Shown in pieces: positions 26,438 through 36,049 of a stretch of 64,000 nucleotides of DNA. Made by a program: the position numbers and the translations under genes. The notes under the pieces are model-generated. The model worked only from the letters and a program-made list of their open reading frames with translations. It searched no databases and had not been told where the DNA came from. The DNA comes from Aliamphritea hakodatensis (GTDB taxonomy: Bacteria > Pseudomonadota > Gammaproteobacteria > Pseudomonadales > Balneatricaceae): positions 1,550,001-1,614,000 of the forward strand of contig NZ_AP025281.1 of NCBI RefSeq assembly GCF_024347195.1. The letters run 5' to 3'. Each line of letters starts with the position of its first letter. Position 1 is the first letter of the stretch.

Positions 26438-27440
26438 TTTTCAGCTCCCCTGGGTGTTGTTGGCTTTACCTGTGCCAGCACTGATTTACTGGTTTATGCC
26501 GCCGGTTGCCCGGCCGGAAGCGGCTTTGCGGGTACCTTACTATAAGCAGTTACAGAATACACAGCAGGCACCGGGCACGGTCATCCGGGGGCGGGTGCCA
26601 CTGATTCTGCTAATCATTATCTGGTTGTTACTGATATTTTCTGCGGCACGGCCTGTCTGGCTGGGTGAGCCTCAGCCGCTGGCCGCCAGTGGCCGTGATC
26701 TGATGCTGGCGGTCGATGTTTCCGGCAGTATGGAAACCGAAGATATGGTACTGAATAACACCTCCCTTAACCGCCTGCAGGGCATAAAAATTGTCATGGA
26801 TGGCTTTATCAGCCGCCGCCCGCAGGACCGTCTTGGCCTGATCCTGTTTGGCAGTAATGCTTACATTCAGGCCCCGCTGACCTTTGATCATGACACCCTC
26901 GGCCAGTTTCTGCTGGATGCCCAGATTGGTTTTGCCGGCCCGGATACCGCCATCGGTGATGCCATTGCGCTGGGCATTAAACGCCTTGCGGACCGGCCTC
27001 AGCAAAGCCGGATCATGGTGTTACTGACCGACGGTGCGAATACCTCAGGTGCCATTGAACCGCTGGAGGCAGCCAGAGTAGCGGCGGAACAGGGGGTGAA
27101 AATTTATACCCTGGGTTTTGGGGCGGATGAAATGATTGTGCGCAGTTTTTTTGGCAACCGTAAGGTAAATCCTTCTGCGGATCTTGATGAAGCAACCCTG
27201 AAGTCAATTGCAGAGAGTACCGGTGGGCGGTATTTCCGGGCCCGTAATATTGAAGAACTCACCGGCATTTACGCTTTGCTGGATGAACTGGAACCCAGCC
27301 TGAAGGACGCTCAGCAGGTAAGGCCGCAGCAAGCGCTGTTTTACTGGCCGGCAGGCCTGGCCCTGTTGCTGAGTATGGGCTGGGCGGCGGTGCTGGTGTA
27401 CCGTCGCAGGATGCCTGCGGAGGTGAAGCATGCTGGCTGA
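26430..27440 (+). CDS. BatA-like VWA domain membrane protein
   Basis: 336 aa. Two N-terminal membrane helices (about 5-25 and 56-72), a VWA domain in the periplasm with an intact MIDAS motif DVSGS at 96-100, and a third helix near the C-terminus (FYWPAGLALLLSMGWAAVLV). GTQ-type TDGANTSG and LGFGADE follow the VWA pattern. The intact MIDAS predicts Mg2+-dependent ligand binding. Overlaps the neighbouring genes on both sides. Confidence 0.9.
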   Translation: MFSFQLPWVLLALPVPALIYWFMPPVARPEAALRVPYYKQLQNTQQAPGTVIRGRVPLILLIIIWLLLIFSAARPVWLGEPQPLAASGRDLMLAVDVSGSMETEDMVLNNTSLNRLQGIKIVMDGFISRRPQDRLGLILFGSNAYIQAPLTFDHDTLGQFLLDAQIGFAGPDTAIGDAIALGIKRLADRPQQSRIMVLLTDGANTSGAIEPLEAARVAAEQGVKIYTLGFGADEMIVRSFFGNRKVNPSADLDEATLKSIAESTGGRYFRARNIEELTGIYALLDELEPSLKDAQQVRPQQALFYWPAGLALLLSMGWAAVLVYRRRMPAEVKHAG

Positions 27441-29361
27441 TTTTCATTTCATCCGGCCGTTATGGCTGCTGCTACTGCCGCTTATACCCTTACTGCTGGC
27501 GGGGTTGTGGCAGTTCCGTTCTTCCCGGGTAAGTTGGCAGACGCTGATTGCGCCGGGCCTGCGGGACTATCTGATCGACGGTCACAGCGGCCGCCTGTCC
27601 AAATGGCTGTTTGTAATGCTTGGCTGTGGCTGGTTGCTGGGTGTGCTGGCACTGGCCGGGCCTGCCTGGCAGCGCCTGCCTCAGCCCGTGTACCAGACCG
27701 GCGATGCGATGGTGATCGTTGCCGATCTGTCGCCTTCGATGCTGGCACGGGATGTTGCTCCCAGCCGGCTTGAACGGATGCGTTATAAACTCACTGATCT
27801 GATCAAAGCCCGGGAAGAAGGGATGACAGCACTGGTGGTATACGCCGGTGACTCTCACGTGCTGGCCCCGCTGAGTGACGATCGCCAAACACTGTTGGCC
27901 CTGTTACCGGGGCTGTCACCGCAAATTATGCCGATTCCCGGCAGCCATACTGAAGAGGCAGTGGCACTGGCGCTGGGTCTGTTTAAGCAGGATAACCGCC
28001 GGCAGGGCAGCGTAGTGTTAATCACCGACGGTGTGACAGCACAGGCTGCCCGTGGGGTGAATGAACTGTTTGCCAGTTTACCGGCGGGCACGGATTTTTC
28101 GTTGTCGGTCATGGGCATTGGTACCGCTGAAGGGGCGCCGATTCCACTGGCGGAAGGATTTGCCAAAGATGCCGCAGGCAAGATTGTGGTTGCCCGTCTG
28201 GATACGCAAAGGCTCAGACAACTGGCGGCAGACAACGGCGGTATTTATACCTCGATGCAGCTGGATAACAGCGATACTGACGCGTTAATTAATGCGGAGG
28301 CGGGGCTGTTACCCGGGAATGTCTCTGACCGGAACGGTGAGAATCTGCAAGCTGCTGAACAAACCTTTGACCAGTGGCAGGAGGCTGGCAGCTGGCTGGT
28401 GTTGCTGCTGTTGCCAATTGCGGCGCTGGCATTCCGGCGTGGCTGGTTGCTGGCGGTGTGTTTTGCTTTCATTGTGCCCGCAGTGCACAGCCCTCCAGTG
28501 ACCGCAGCAGAAGCCGACAACAGCATTTGGCAAAACCTGTGGCAAACACCGGACCAGCAAGGGGAAGAGGCATTAACAGCAGGTGATGCTGCCTCGGCCG
28601 CTGAACTGTTTCAGAGACCCGACTGGCAGGCGGCAGCCCGCTATCGCAACGGTGATTATGCCGCCGCTGCAGAACAGTTTGCCGCAGAAGGCGGCACCCA
28701 AGGCTTATATAACAGCGGCAATGCGCTGGCGAAAGCGGGCAAGCTGAATGAGGCGCTGGCGGCTTATGAGCAGGTGCTGGATGAGCAGCCGGAGCACGAA
28801 GACGCACAGGCAAATAAAGCCCTGATCGAAAAGCTACTGCAGCAACAGCAAAGCCAGAATCAGCAGGGGCAGCAGGATCAGAACCCGCAGGGTGAGAACC
28901 AGCAGGATCAGAACCAGCAAGGTGAAAGTCAGCAGGATCAGAATCAGCAAGGCGAAAGTCAGCAGAGCCAGAATCAGCAGAGTGAGGGCGAACAGGGCCA
29001 GCAGGATCAGAACCAGCAGGGCGACAGCCAGCAGGATCAGAGTTCACAGCAGGCAGACTTGCAGAGTCAGGCGGAGCAGCTTAGCCAGCAGGTGGATCAG
29101 CAACAGCAGGAAGCTCTGGACAAGCAGCAGGCTGAAGAGGCCGCCGCTGAGTCACAGGCTGAACAGCCGGAAGCGACATCGGCATTGGCTCAGGCTGAAC
29201 AGCAATCTTCCCCGGAAGATGAAGCCCTGCAGAAATGGCTTGGGCAACTGCCGGAAGATCCCGCAGGTCTGCTGCGGAACAAGTTTAACTATGAGTATCA
29301 GAAGAAGCGCCAGGCCTATGAAAGTGGTGACTGGAAACCGGCGCAGGAGCAACGGTGGTGA
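27430..29361 (+). CDS. BatB-like VWA domain protein with TPR and Gln-rich tail
   Basis: 643 aa. N-terminal membrane helices, a VWA domain with MIDAS variant DLSPS at 99-103 (Pro in place of Gly), a membrane helix around 320-345, then a TPR-like part (YNSGNALAKAGKLNEALAAYEQVLDEQPEHEDAQANKAL). From about residue 475 runs a Gln/Asp/Asn-rich low-complexity stretch with NQQGESQQDQ units, followed by a short conserved end (WLGQLPEDPAGLLRNKFNYEYQKK). This fusion of BatB and BatC parts is common in Proteobacteria. The Gln tract length probably varies between strains. Confidence 0.9.
   Translation: MLADFHFIRPLWLLLLPLIPLLLAGLWQFRSSRVSWQTLIAPGLRDYLIDGHSGRLSKWLFVMLGCGWLLGVLALAGPAWQRLPQPVYQTGDAMVIVADLSPSMLARDVAPSRLERMRYKLTDLIKAREEGMTALVVYAGDSHVLAPLSDDRQTLLALLPGLSPQIMPIPGSHTEEAVALALGLFKQDNRRQGSVVLITDGVTAQAARGVNELFASLPAGTDFSLSVMGIGTAEGAPIPLAEGFAKDAAGKIVVARLDTQRLRQLAADNGGIYTSMQLDNSDTDALINAEAGLLPGNVSDRNGENLQAAEQTFDQWQEAGSWLVLLLLPIAALAFRRGWLLAVCFAFIVPAVHSPPVTAAEADNSIWQNLWQTPDQQGEEALTAGDAASAAELFQRPDWQAAARYRNGDYAAAAEQFAAEGGTQGLYNSGNALAKAGKLNEALAAYEQVLDEQPEHEDAQANKALIEKLLQQQQSQNQQGQQDQNPQGENQQDQNQQGESQQDQNQQGESQQSQNQQSEGEQGQQDQNQQGDSQQDQSSQQADLQSQAEQLSQQVDQQQQEALDKQQAEEAAAESQAEQPEATSALAQAEQQSSPEDEALQKWLGQLPEDPAGLLRNKFNYEYQKKRQAYESGDWKPAQEQRW
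28843..29130 (+). repeat. Gln-rich imperfect tandem repeat in the BatB gene
   Basis: Imperfect in-frame units built on CAGCAGGATCAGAA(C/T) and CAGCAAGGTGAAAGT encode NQQGESQQDQ-like text. No frame shift is seen. Confidence 0.8.
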
Positions 29362-31076
29362 AACAGTTTTTTGTAAAGATTTTGGCCGCGCTGGCCATGC
29401 TGATGTTCACGCACAGTGTACTGGCCGCAGCACTTGAAGCCAGTGTTGACCGTAACCGGATGGCCATGGGAGACAGCCTTTCCCTGACGGTACTTGCCGA
29501 AGGTTCAACTGAAGGTGAGCCGGACTTTTCATTACTTGATCCGCTGTTTAAGGTGCTGAACCGGTCCGTGGGGCGCAATACCTCGATCATTAACGGTGAT
29601 ATCAGCCGGACTGTGAAATGGCGGCTGATTCTCAGCCCGAAACAGGAGGGTACGCTGGTCATCCCTGCCTTTGAGCTGGAAGGTGCCCGAAGCGCACCCA
29701 TTACCATTGAAGTTACCGCGCCGCCCCCGCCTACGGATTCAACCGATGATTTACGGGTGGAGATGGTGCTGGATAAATCGGAGGTTTTCGAGAACGGACA
29801 GGTGATTGTCACCCGCCGGTTACTTTACGGGGTGGCGGTTGGCGGGCTGGAAATGCAGCCGTTTGAACTGCCGGGAGCACAGGTCATTGAGCTGGGGGAT
29901 AACCAGTATGAAACCACCCGCAATGGCCGGCGTTTCGGGGTCTATGAAGTGGCTTATGCGGTGTTTCCCCGCGAGGCCGGTGAGCTGAACATACCGGCAC
30001 AGAGTCTTGATATTCAGGTTGGCCGGCGGAACCTGCTGAGCGGCCGGCCTGCACAGAAAGTACGTTTGCAAATGGGGGCCGAAACCCTGCAGGTGAAAGC
30101 CCGTCCGGCGGAATTTACGCCTCAGGAATGGCTGGTGGCGAATAAACTGGATCTTTCTGACAGCTGGAGCCAGCCACCGGAACAAATCCGTCTGGGAGAA
30201 TCCCTGACCCGAACGGTTACGCTGGCAACGGTGGGGGCCGCCCCTGATCGCTTGCCCACCTTTGAGTTTGCCGATATCCCCGGGATGAATGTCTACGCCG
30301 AGCCGCTGCAAAATACGGAAGATCTCAACAGCCGGGGGGTTATCAATGCCCGCCAGCGCAGTGTGGCATTCGTGCCGGTGAAGCCCGGACTGATTGAAAT
30401 TCCTGAGCTGGTCGTCAGGTGGTGGAACAGTACGGAAAACCGGGCAGAACAGGCCCGTTTACCGGCCCGGACGATTGAAGTGTTGCCAGCTGCCACAGGC
30501 CGTTCCGCGAGTGTACCTGCTGCACCGGCACAGCCGGCAGCGCCGTTACTGCCAGCATCTCCTTTGCCGGAGGCGGAGCCACAGATTATTTATCAGCCTG
30601 CGCCGCTGGCTTCCTGGTTACTGTGGGCGAATCTGTTCTGGGCCTGTCTGGCGCTGGTGCTGATTGTCGTGCTCCTGAAGCAACGCCGGCAGATAAGGGA
30701 GCTTCAGCCGGTTTCTGAAGCGGATTCGCTGTCTGAAAGGTCTGTGTTAGCGGATGGCTTTTCTGATGTGCAGCGGGCGCTGGCGGGTCAGCAACTGGCG
30801 GCGATTCATCAGGCTGTTCAGCACTGGGGCAATCGCTGTTACCGGTCGGGTTTATTGCCAGCCAGCGGTATCACGGGACTGAAGGCCTTAGCCGGTGATG
30901 ACCTGACAGCACAGCTGGTACTGCTGGAGCGGGCGCTGTTTGCTTCGTCTGAAACCAGCGGCCCGGATCTGGATACACTGGGTACTGGTTTGGCTGAGTT
31001 GCATACACAGTTATCTGCGTTGCGATCCGGGCAGCAAAAAACGGCAGGTTTGTCAGCCTTTTATCCCGGCCAGTAA
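29355..31076 (+). CDS. BatD-like oxygen-tolerance protein
   Basis: 573 aa, GTG start at 29355 (a second GTG follows at once), overlapping the BatB stop. Signal peptide (VKQFFVKILAALAMLMFTHSVLA), then beta-rich domains typical of BatD (VDRNRMAMGDSLSLTV; KWRLILSPKQEGTLVIPAF; FEVAYAVFP-like VYEVAYAVFPREAGELNIPA), a Pro/Ala linker, one membrane helix (about 418-440) and a helical tail. Last gene of the MoxR operon. It is expected to sit in the periplasm, anchored at the C-terminus, and assist the VWA proteins. Confidence 0.88.
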   Translation: MVKQFFVKILAALAMLMFTHSVLAAALEASVDRNRMAMGDSLSLTVLAEGSTEGEPDFSLLDPLFKVLNRSVGRNTSIINGDISRTVKWRLILSPKQEGTLVIPAFELEGARSAPITIEVTAPPPPTDSTDDLRVEMVLDKSEVFENGQVIVTRRLLYGVAVGGLEMQPFELPGAQVIELGDNQYETTRNGRRFGVYEVAYAVFPREAGELNIPAQSLDIQVGRRNLLSGRPAQKVRLQMGAETLQVKARPAEFTPQEWLVANKLDLSDSWSQPPEQIRLGESLTRTVTLATVGAAPDRLPTFEFADIPGMNVYAEPLQNTEDLNSRGVINARQRSVAFVPVKPGLIEIPELVVRWWNSTENRAEQARLPARTIEVLPAATGRSASVPAAPAQPAAPLLPASPLPEAEPQIIYQPAPLASWLLWANLFWACLALVLIVVLLKQRRQIRELQPVSEADSLSERSVLADGFSDVQRALAGQQLAAIHQAVQHWGNRCYRSGLLPASGITGLKALAGDDLTAQLVLLERALFASSETSGPDLDTLGTGLAELHTQLSALRSGQQKTAGLSAFYPGQ

Positions 31077-31187
31077 CAGGCCGAAAGGGATGCGAATAGT
31101 TTGATCCGGATCGGTTTAACGGCGGATTGTGCTTGCCCGCCGCCGGCAAATTTTATATAACCGCTGGCAGACAATTTATATCCGCAT

Positions 31188-31357
31188 ACAGGTGCCCTGA
31201 GCTGTTTAACAGTGACGGGAGAATCGGGAATCCGGTGTGAGTCCGGAACGTGCCCAACGCTGTGAAGGGGATTCTGTAAACAGGCATTTGCCAGCCACTG
31301 AGTGATCTCGGGAAGGTGTTTACAGAAGCTGATCCTGAGTCAGAAGACCGGCCTGTA
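31188..31357 (+). promoter_or_regulatory. Cobalamin (B12) riboswitch
   Basis: Begins with ACAGGTGCC and closes with GGCCTGT, which can pair as P1. Inside are the conserved blocks GGGAATCCGGTG, GAGTCCGGAACG, CCCAACGCTGTGA and the B12-box-like AGCCACTGAGTGATCTCGGG followed by AAGG. The order and spacing are those of the cobalamin riboswitch. It ends about 58 bp before bluB, so high B12 should switch that gene off. Confidence 0.9.
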
Positions 31358-31414
31358 GGTATCAGAAAAGTGTTTGGACAGACACTTATCGCCACCATAT
31401 CAAGGGGAATACCT

Positions 31415-32170
31415 ATGGGGCATCCAACAACTGATTTTCCGCATCAGGAAACCATTCGTTTTACTTCACAGGACCGTGACGGTCTGTATAAAACCATTTT
31501 TAACCGCCGGGATGTCCGTGGGCAGTTCCGGCCGGACAGCATTCCTGACGAGGTGCTCAGCCGGGTGCTGTACGCAGCTCACCATGCGCCGTCGGTAGGT
31601 TTCATGCAGCCCTGGGATTTTATGCTGATTCGCGATGCCGGGGTGCGTCAGCAGGTGAAAGGCCTGTTTGATACGGCCCATGATGAAGCGGCAGATATGT
31701 TTTCAGAAGAAAAGCGGGACACCTACCGCTCCCTGAAGCTTGAGGGGATTCTGGAGTCACCGCTGAACATTTGTATTACCTGTGACCGTAGCCGGACCGG
31801 CCCGACGGTGATTGGCCGTACCCATATTCCGGAAATGGACATGTACAGCAGCGTATGTGCGGTACAGAACCTGTGGTTAGCTGCCCGGGCGGAAGGGTTG
31901 GGGATTGGCTGGGTTAGCATTATGGACCCGGAAAAGCTTCAGGATGTGCTGGGCATTCCCCGGGATATCGTGCCGGTTGCCTATCTGTGTATTGGCTATG
32001 TGGATCACTTCTATAAACGGCCGGAGCTTGAATCGGCCGGCTGGTTACCCCGGACACCGCTGGAAAGCCTGCTGCATTTTGATCAGTGGGGGAACCGGGA
32101 TACCGCCGGGCAGGAAGGGATTACCGAAGCGGTTGTTGCTCAGGCTGATTTTCCTCATCAGCCTTTCTGA
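31415..32170 (+). CDS. bluB: 5,6-dimethylbenzimidazole synthase BluB
   Basis: 251 aa flavin enzyme of the nitroreductase fold that breaks down FMNH2 with oxygen to make the lower ligand of vitamin B12. Recognised from FNRRDVRGQFRPDSIP, YAAHHAPSVGFMQPWDFMLI, and EMDMYSSVCAVQNLWLAARAEGLGIGWVSI. Start is ATG 31415 with AGGGGA upstream; the frame opens at 31316 inside the riboswitch. Preceded by a cobalamin riboswitch, which supports the call. No other B12 genes are in the window. The 3' end is 2 bp from the convergent GGDEF gene. Confidence 0.93.
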   Translation: MGHPTTDFPHQETIRFTSQDRDGLYKTIFNRRDVRGQFRPDSIPDEVLSRVLYAAHHAPSVGFMQPWDFMLIRDAGVRQQVKGLFDTAHDEAADMFSEEKRDTYRSLKLEGILESPLNICITCDRSRTGPTVIGRTHIPEMDMYSSVCAVQNLWLAARAEGLGIGWVSIMDPEKLQDVLGIPRDIVPVAYLCIGYVDHFYKRPELESAGWLPRTPLESLLHFDQWGNRDTAGQEGITEAVVAQADFPHQPF

Positions 32171-32172
32171 GG

Positions 32173-33252
32173 TCAGGGTGTCGGGGCGGTCGCTGGTCCT
32201 GTGACTGATCCGGTAACAATACAGTTACGGCCCTGACGTTTGGCATCGAGCAGGGCTTTATCCGCGCTGTCGAATAAAGCCTCTGCAGGCTGCCCCTGGT
32301 ATTCTGCAACGCCAATGCTGATGGTCAGCTTTTCGCCGTCAAAACCGTTTTCCTGAATACTTTTCCGGCAGGCTTCGGCCAGTTTTAACGCGCCCTGCAG
32401 CGGTGTGTCCGGCAGGAGTATGACAAATTCTTCACCGCCGTAGCGGGCACAGAAATCCTGATGCCGGACCCTTTGTCTCAGCAGTCCGGCTACCCTGATG
32501 AGTACCTGATCACCAAAACTGTGGCCGCGGTTGTCATTCAGAATCTTAAAGTGATCAATGTCGATAACCAGCAGGCTGAGCGGGGTTTCCCGGGTACCGG
32601 CGTGGTGGGTTTCGCGGCTGAGTTCAGTGTTAAACGCGCGGCGGTTATTCAGCCCGGTAAGTTCGTCAGTCAGGGTCAGGCGGCGCAGTTCGCTGTTGGC
32701 ACTGTCCAGCCGCTGTCTGGATTCATTCAGTTGCCGCTCCCGTGCTTCCAGTACTTTGAGAGATTTTCTCAGCCGAAGCAGTTGCATCACCTGATTTGCC
32801 AGTGCCGTCAGCGCGCGGGTCTGTTCTTCGCTGATGTCCTGTGGTTGGGTATCTACCGCACAGAGGGTGCCCAGCGCCATACCGGCGTCGTCAATCAGCG
32901 GTACCCCGGCGTAAAACCGGACGTGGGGCGGGTGGGTGACCATGCCGATGTCTTTCACCCGCGGATCTTTGTGGGTATCGGGCACGATGAAAGGATCAGC
33001 ACCCATAATGGTCTGGGAGCAGATAGCAAAGCCCCGGGGGACTTCTTCAGGGGCGATGTTATACCGGGCTTTATGCCATTTCCGTTCGCCATCAACAAAG
33101 GCAACCATGGCTTTATCCACCCCGCAGACAAAGGCCGCCAGCCTGGCGATATCGTCGTAGGCCTGTTCGGGCAGGGTGTCGAGAATATCGTAATCTTCAA
33201 GCGCCAGCAGCCGTTCTGATTCGTTATCCGGAAGAGGGAACGCGTACGTCAT
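32173..33252 (-). CDS. GAF-GGDEF diguanylate cyclase
   Basis: 359 aa. Residues about 15-165 are a GAF sensor (LPEQAYDDIARLAAFVCGVDKAMVAFVDG; GVPLIDDAGMALGTLCAVD), then a short coiled coil and a GGDEF domain with LTDELTGLNNRRAF and the catalytic loop GGEEF. RHQD five residues before it is an intact inhibitory I-site (RxxD). So it should make c-di-GMP with product feedback. No membrane helix: cytoplasmic. Convergent with bluB and single-gene. Confidence 0.92.
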   Translation of the reverse strand: MTYAFPLPDNESERLLALEDYDILDTLPEQAYDDIARLAAFVCGVDKAMVAFVDGERKWHKARYNIAPEEVPRGFAICSQTIMGADPFIVPDTHKDPRVKDIGMVTHPPHVRFYAGVPLIDDAGMALGTLCAVDTQPQDISEEQTRALTALANQVMQLLRLRKSLKVLEARERQLNESRQRLDSANSELRRLTLTDELTGLNNRRAFNTELSRETHHAGTRETPLSLLVIDIDHFKILNDNRGHSFGDQVLIRVAGLLRQRVRHQDFCARYGGEEFVILLPDTPLQGALKLAEACRKSIQENGFDGEKLTISIGVAEYQGQPAEALFDSADKALLDAKRQGRNCIVTGSVTGPATAPTP

Positions 33253-33512
33253 ATCATTACCTGTTGCTGTGAATGTTTCTTTCCGTGTAAAAGCATTCTT
33301 ATTGCCTGGATTTTGCCGCCGGGTTTCAGGCTGGCAAGATCTGTATCAACGCATAGTTATCTAATATCTATGAAAATAGATGGCTAATACAGTGTTTATA
33401 AATCTGTGCTACCCATAAGGGGTATGTACCCTTTCCGTGGGAGGGGGGTAGTATGGATTTTATTCCGTGTATTTTTGGGTTATCCGGACATCGATTTTCA
33501 GGGGCAATGAAC

Positions 33513-34700
33513 ATGAGTAAGTCTGTTAAAAAGCCGGCGTTTGACTGGCTGGATCCGTTATCTGTTGACGCACAGCTGAGCGAAGAAGAACGCATGGTGC
33601 GCGATACCGCGAGAGAATACTGCCAGGAGCGGCTGCTGCCCCGGGTAACCGAAGCCAACCGTCATGAGATTTTCCATACTGAGATTATGCCTGAGCTGGG
33701 TGAGCTGGGATTACTGGGCTCAACTCTGCCGGAACAGTATGGTGGCGCGGATGTGAATTATGTGTGTTACGGCCTGGTTGCCCGTGAAGTTGAGCGGGTC
33801 GACAGCGGTTACCGCTCTGCTATGAGCGTGCAGTCTTCGCTGGTGATGCATCCTATTTATAGCTACGGCACCGAAGCCCAGCGGATGAAATATCTGCCTA
33901 AGCTGGCCAGTGGTGAGTGGATTGGCTGTTTCGGCCTGACCGAGCCGGACGTGGGTTCCGATCCGAATAATATGAAAACCCGTGCGGTGAAAGTGGACGG
34001 TGGCTACCAGCTCAAAGGCGCCAAGATGTGGATCACCAATTCCCCGGTGGCCGATGTATTTGTCGTCTGGGCCAAACTGGACGGTGTGGTGCGTGGCTTC
34101 ATTCTGGAAAAAGGCATGCAGGGGCTGAGTGCACCGAAGATCGAAGGTAAGTTCTCTTTGCGGGCGTCGGTCACCGGCGAAATCGTGATGGATGATGTCT
34201 TTGTACCGGAAGAAAACATCTTCCCGGATGTGCAGGGGCTGGCCGGACCGTTCGGTTGCCTGAACAAGGCCCGTTACGGCATCGCATGGGGTGCGCTGGG
34301 GGCGGCAGAATTCTGCTGGCACAGTGCCCGTCAGTATACGCTGGACCGGATTCAGTTTGGTCGCCCGCTGGCGGCAAATCAGCTGATCCAGAAAAAACTG
34401 GCGGATATGCAGACTGAAATTACGCTGGGCCTGCAGGCGTGTCTGCAGATGGGACGCCTGATGGATCGGGATGCCTGCCCGGTTGAACTGATTTCCCTGC
34501 TCAAGCGCAATAACTGCGGTAAGTCACTGGATATTGCCCGTATGTCCCGGGACATGCACGGCGGCAACGGCATTTCCGATGAGTTTGGCGTGATCCGGCA
34601 TGTGATGAATCTGGAAGCGGTGAATACCTATGAAGGCACCCATGATGTGCACGCGCTGATTCTGGGGCGGGCGCAGACCGGTATTCAGGCATTCTTCTAA
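33513..34700 (+). CDS. gcdH: Glutaryl-CoA dehydrogenase
   Basis: 395 aa acyl-CoA dehydrogenase converting glutaryl-CoA to crotonyl-CoA with CO2 release. FGLTEPDVGSDPNNMKT and KMWITNSPVADVFVVWA are the FAD-binding blocks, and NTYEGTHDVHALILGRA contains the catalytic Glu. FDWLDPLSVDAQLSEEERMV at the N-terminus is characteristic of GcdH, not other acyl-CoA dehydrogenases. Start ATG 33513 has AGGGG upstream; ATG 33507 two codons before it is also possible. Followed 18 bp later by the CoA-transferase gene, so it feeds on glutarate from lysine or 5-aminovalerate. Confidence 0.93.
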   Translation: MSKSVKKPAFDWLDPLSVDAQLSEEERMVRDTAREYCQERLLPRVTEANRHEIFHTEIMPELGELGLLGSTLPEQYGGADVNYVCYGLVAREVERVDSGYRSAMSVQSSLVMHPIYSYGTEAQRMKYLPKLASGEWIGCFGLTEPDVGSDPNNMKTRAVKVDGGYQLKGAKMWITNSPVADVFVVWAKLDGVVRGFILEKGMQGLSAPKIEGKFSLRASVTGEIVMDDVFVPEENIFPDVQGLAGPFGCLNKARYGIAWGALGAAEFCWHSARQYTLDRIQFGRPLAANQLIQKKLADMQTEITLGLQACLQMGRLMDRDACPVELISLLKRNNCGKSLDIARMSRDMHGGNGISDEFGVIRHVMNLEAVNTYEGTHDVHALILGRAQTGIQAFF

Positions 34701-34718
34701 TTCGGGCGGGAGGTTCCA

Positions 34719-35924
34719 ATGGGCGCGCTTTCTCACATTCGGGTACTGGATCTCAGCCGTATACTGGCGGGCCCCTGGGCCGGCCAGACACTGGCGGATT
34801 ACGGTGCCGAAGTCATTAAAGTAGAACGTCCCGGCTGTGGTGATGATACCCGCCGCTGGGGGCCTCCGTTTGTTAAGGATGCCGAAGGTAATCCCGGCGA
34901 CGCTGCGTATTATCACAGTGCTAACCGGGGGAAAAAGTCGGTGGCGATTGATATCACCAGCACCGAAGGGCAGGCGCTGGTGCGCAAGCTGGCTGCTGAG
35001 GTGGATGTGGTCATTGAGAACTACAAGGTTGGTGGTCTGGCAAAATACGGCTTGGATTACGCCAGCCTGAAAGCGGTAAACCCCCGTCTGGTTTACTGCT
35101 CAATCACCGGCTTTGGTCAGGACGGACCTTATAAGCAGCGGGCCGGTTATGACTTTATGATTCAGGCCATGGGTGGCCTGATGAGTGTTACCGGTGAGCC
35201 TGAAGGGCAACCGATGAAGGTGGGAGTGGCGCTGGCGGATGTGATGACCGGCCTGTATGCGGTGACGGCTATTCAGGCGGCACTGTTGCACCGGGAACAG
35301 TCCGGTGAGGGGCAGTACATTGATATGTCTCTGCTGGACGTGCAGGTCGCCGCGCTGGCCAATCAGGCGATGAACTATCTGGTGGCGGAGCAGCCGCCGG
35401 CCAGGCTGGGCAATGCCCATCCAAATATTGTGCCCTATGAAGCCTTTGCTACAGAGGATGGCCATATCATTCTGGCCGTGGGCAACGACAGCCAGTTCCG
35501 GGCCTTCTGCGAACTGGCCGGTGCCGCGGACCTTGCGGAGAATCCGGCGTTTGCCACCAATCCCCAGCGGGTTGCTAACCGGACGGATCTGATTCCGCTG
35601 ATTAAACACCTGATGAAACAGTACAGCAGTGACTGGTGGCTGACTCAGCTGGAAGGTTGCGGTGTGCCGTGCGGCCCCATCAATACACTTGATCAGGTGT
35701 TCAGTGACCCTCAGGTACAGCACCGGGAAATGAAAGTGAATCTGCAACATCCCGAAATCGGCTCCGTGCCCGGAGTGGCCAATCCGGTGAAGTTCTCCGG
35801 TACACCGGTGACCTGTCAGTCGGCATCGCCGTTGCTGGGCGAGCATAGCGATGAGGTGTTACAGAATCTGGGTCTGGATGCTGCAGAGATTGCCAAATTA
35901 CGTCAGGACCGGGTTATCAGTTAA
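34719..35924 (+). CDS. Family III CoA-transferase (probable succinyl-CoA:glutarate CoA-transferase)
   Basis: 401 aa CaiB/BaiF-type enzyme. VLDLSRILAGPWAGQTLADYGAEVIKVE at the start, then YHSANRGKKSVAID and DFMIQAMGGLMSVTG with the catalytic Asp region. Start has GGGAGG 5 nt upstream. Because it is coupled to gcdH, glutarate activation with succinyl-CoA is the likely reaction; sequence alone would only say 'CoA-transferase'. A rho-independent terminator follows. Confidence 0.88.
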   Translation: MGALSHIRVLDLSRILAGPWAGQTLADYGAEVIKVERPGCGDDTRRWGPPFVKDAEGNPGDAAYYHSANRGKKSVAIDITSTEGQALVRKLAAEVDVVIENYKVGGLAKYGLDYASLKAVNPRLVYCSITGFGQDGPYKQRAGYDFMIQAMGGLMSVTGEPEGQPMKVGVALADVMTGLYAVTAIQAALLHREQSGEGQYIDMSLLDVQVAALANQAMNYLVAEQPPARLGNAHPNIVPYEAFATEDGHIILAVGNDSQFRAFCELAGAADLAENPAFATNPQRVANRTDLIPLIKHLMKQYSSDWWLTQLEGCGVPCGPINTLDQVFSDPQVQHREMKVNLQHPEIGSVPGVANPVKFSGTPVTCQSASPLLGEHSDEVLQNLGLDAAEIAKLRQDRVIS

Positions 35925-35950
35925 CGCTGAGGCCGGGTTATTCATACTGA

Positions 35951-35975
35951 AAACCGCCCGCTGGCGGTTTTTTTA
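35951..35975 (+). terminator. Rho-independent terminator after the gcdH operon
   Basis: Stem AAACCGCC / GGCGGTTT (35951-35958, 35963-35970), loop CGCT, followed by T-rich sequence. Confidence 0.9.
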
Positions 35976-36049
35976 TACCGGATACTTTTGCATACAGTTG
36001 CCAGGAGCATCTGCCGTGCAGAAGTATCATAGCGAATTCAGGAGATAAG

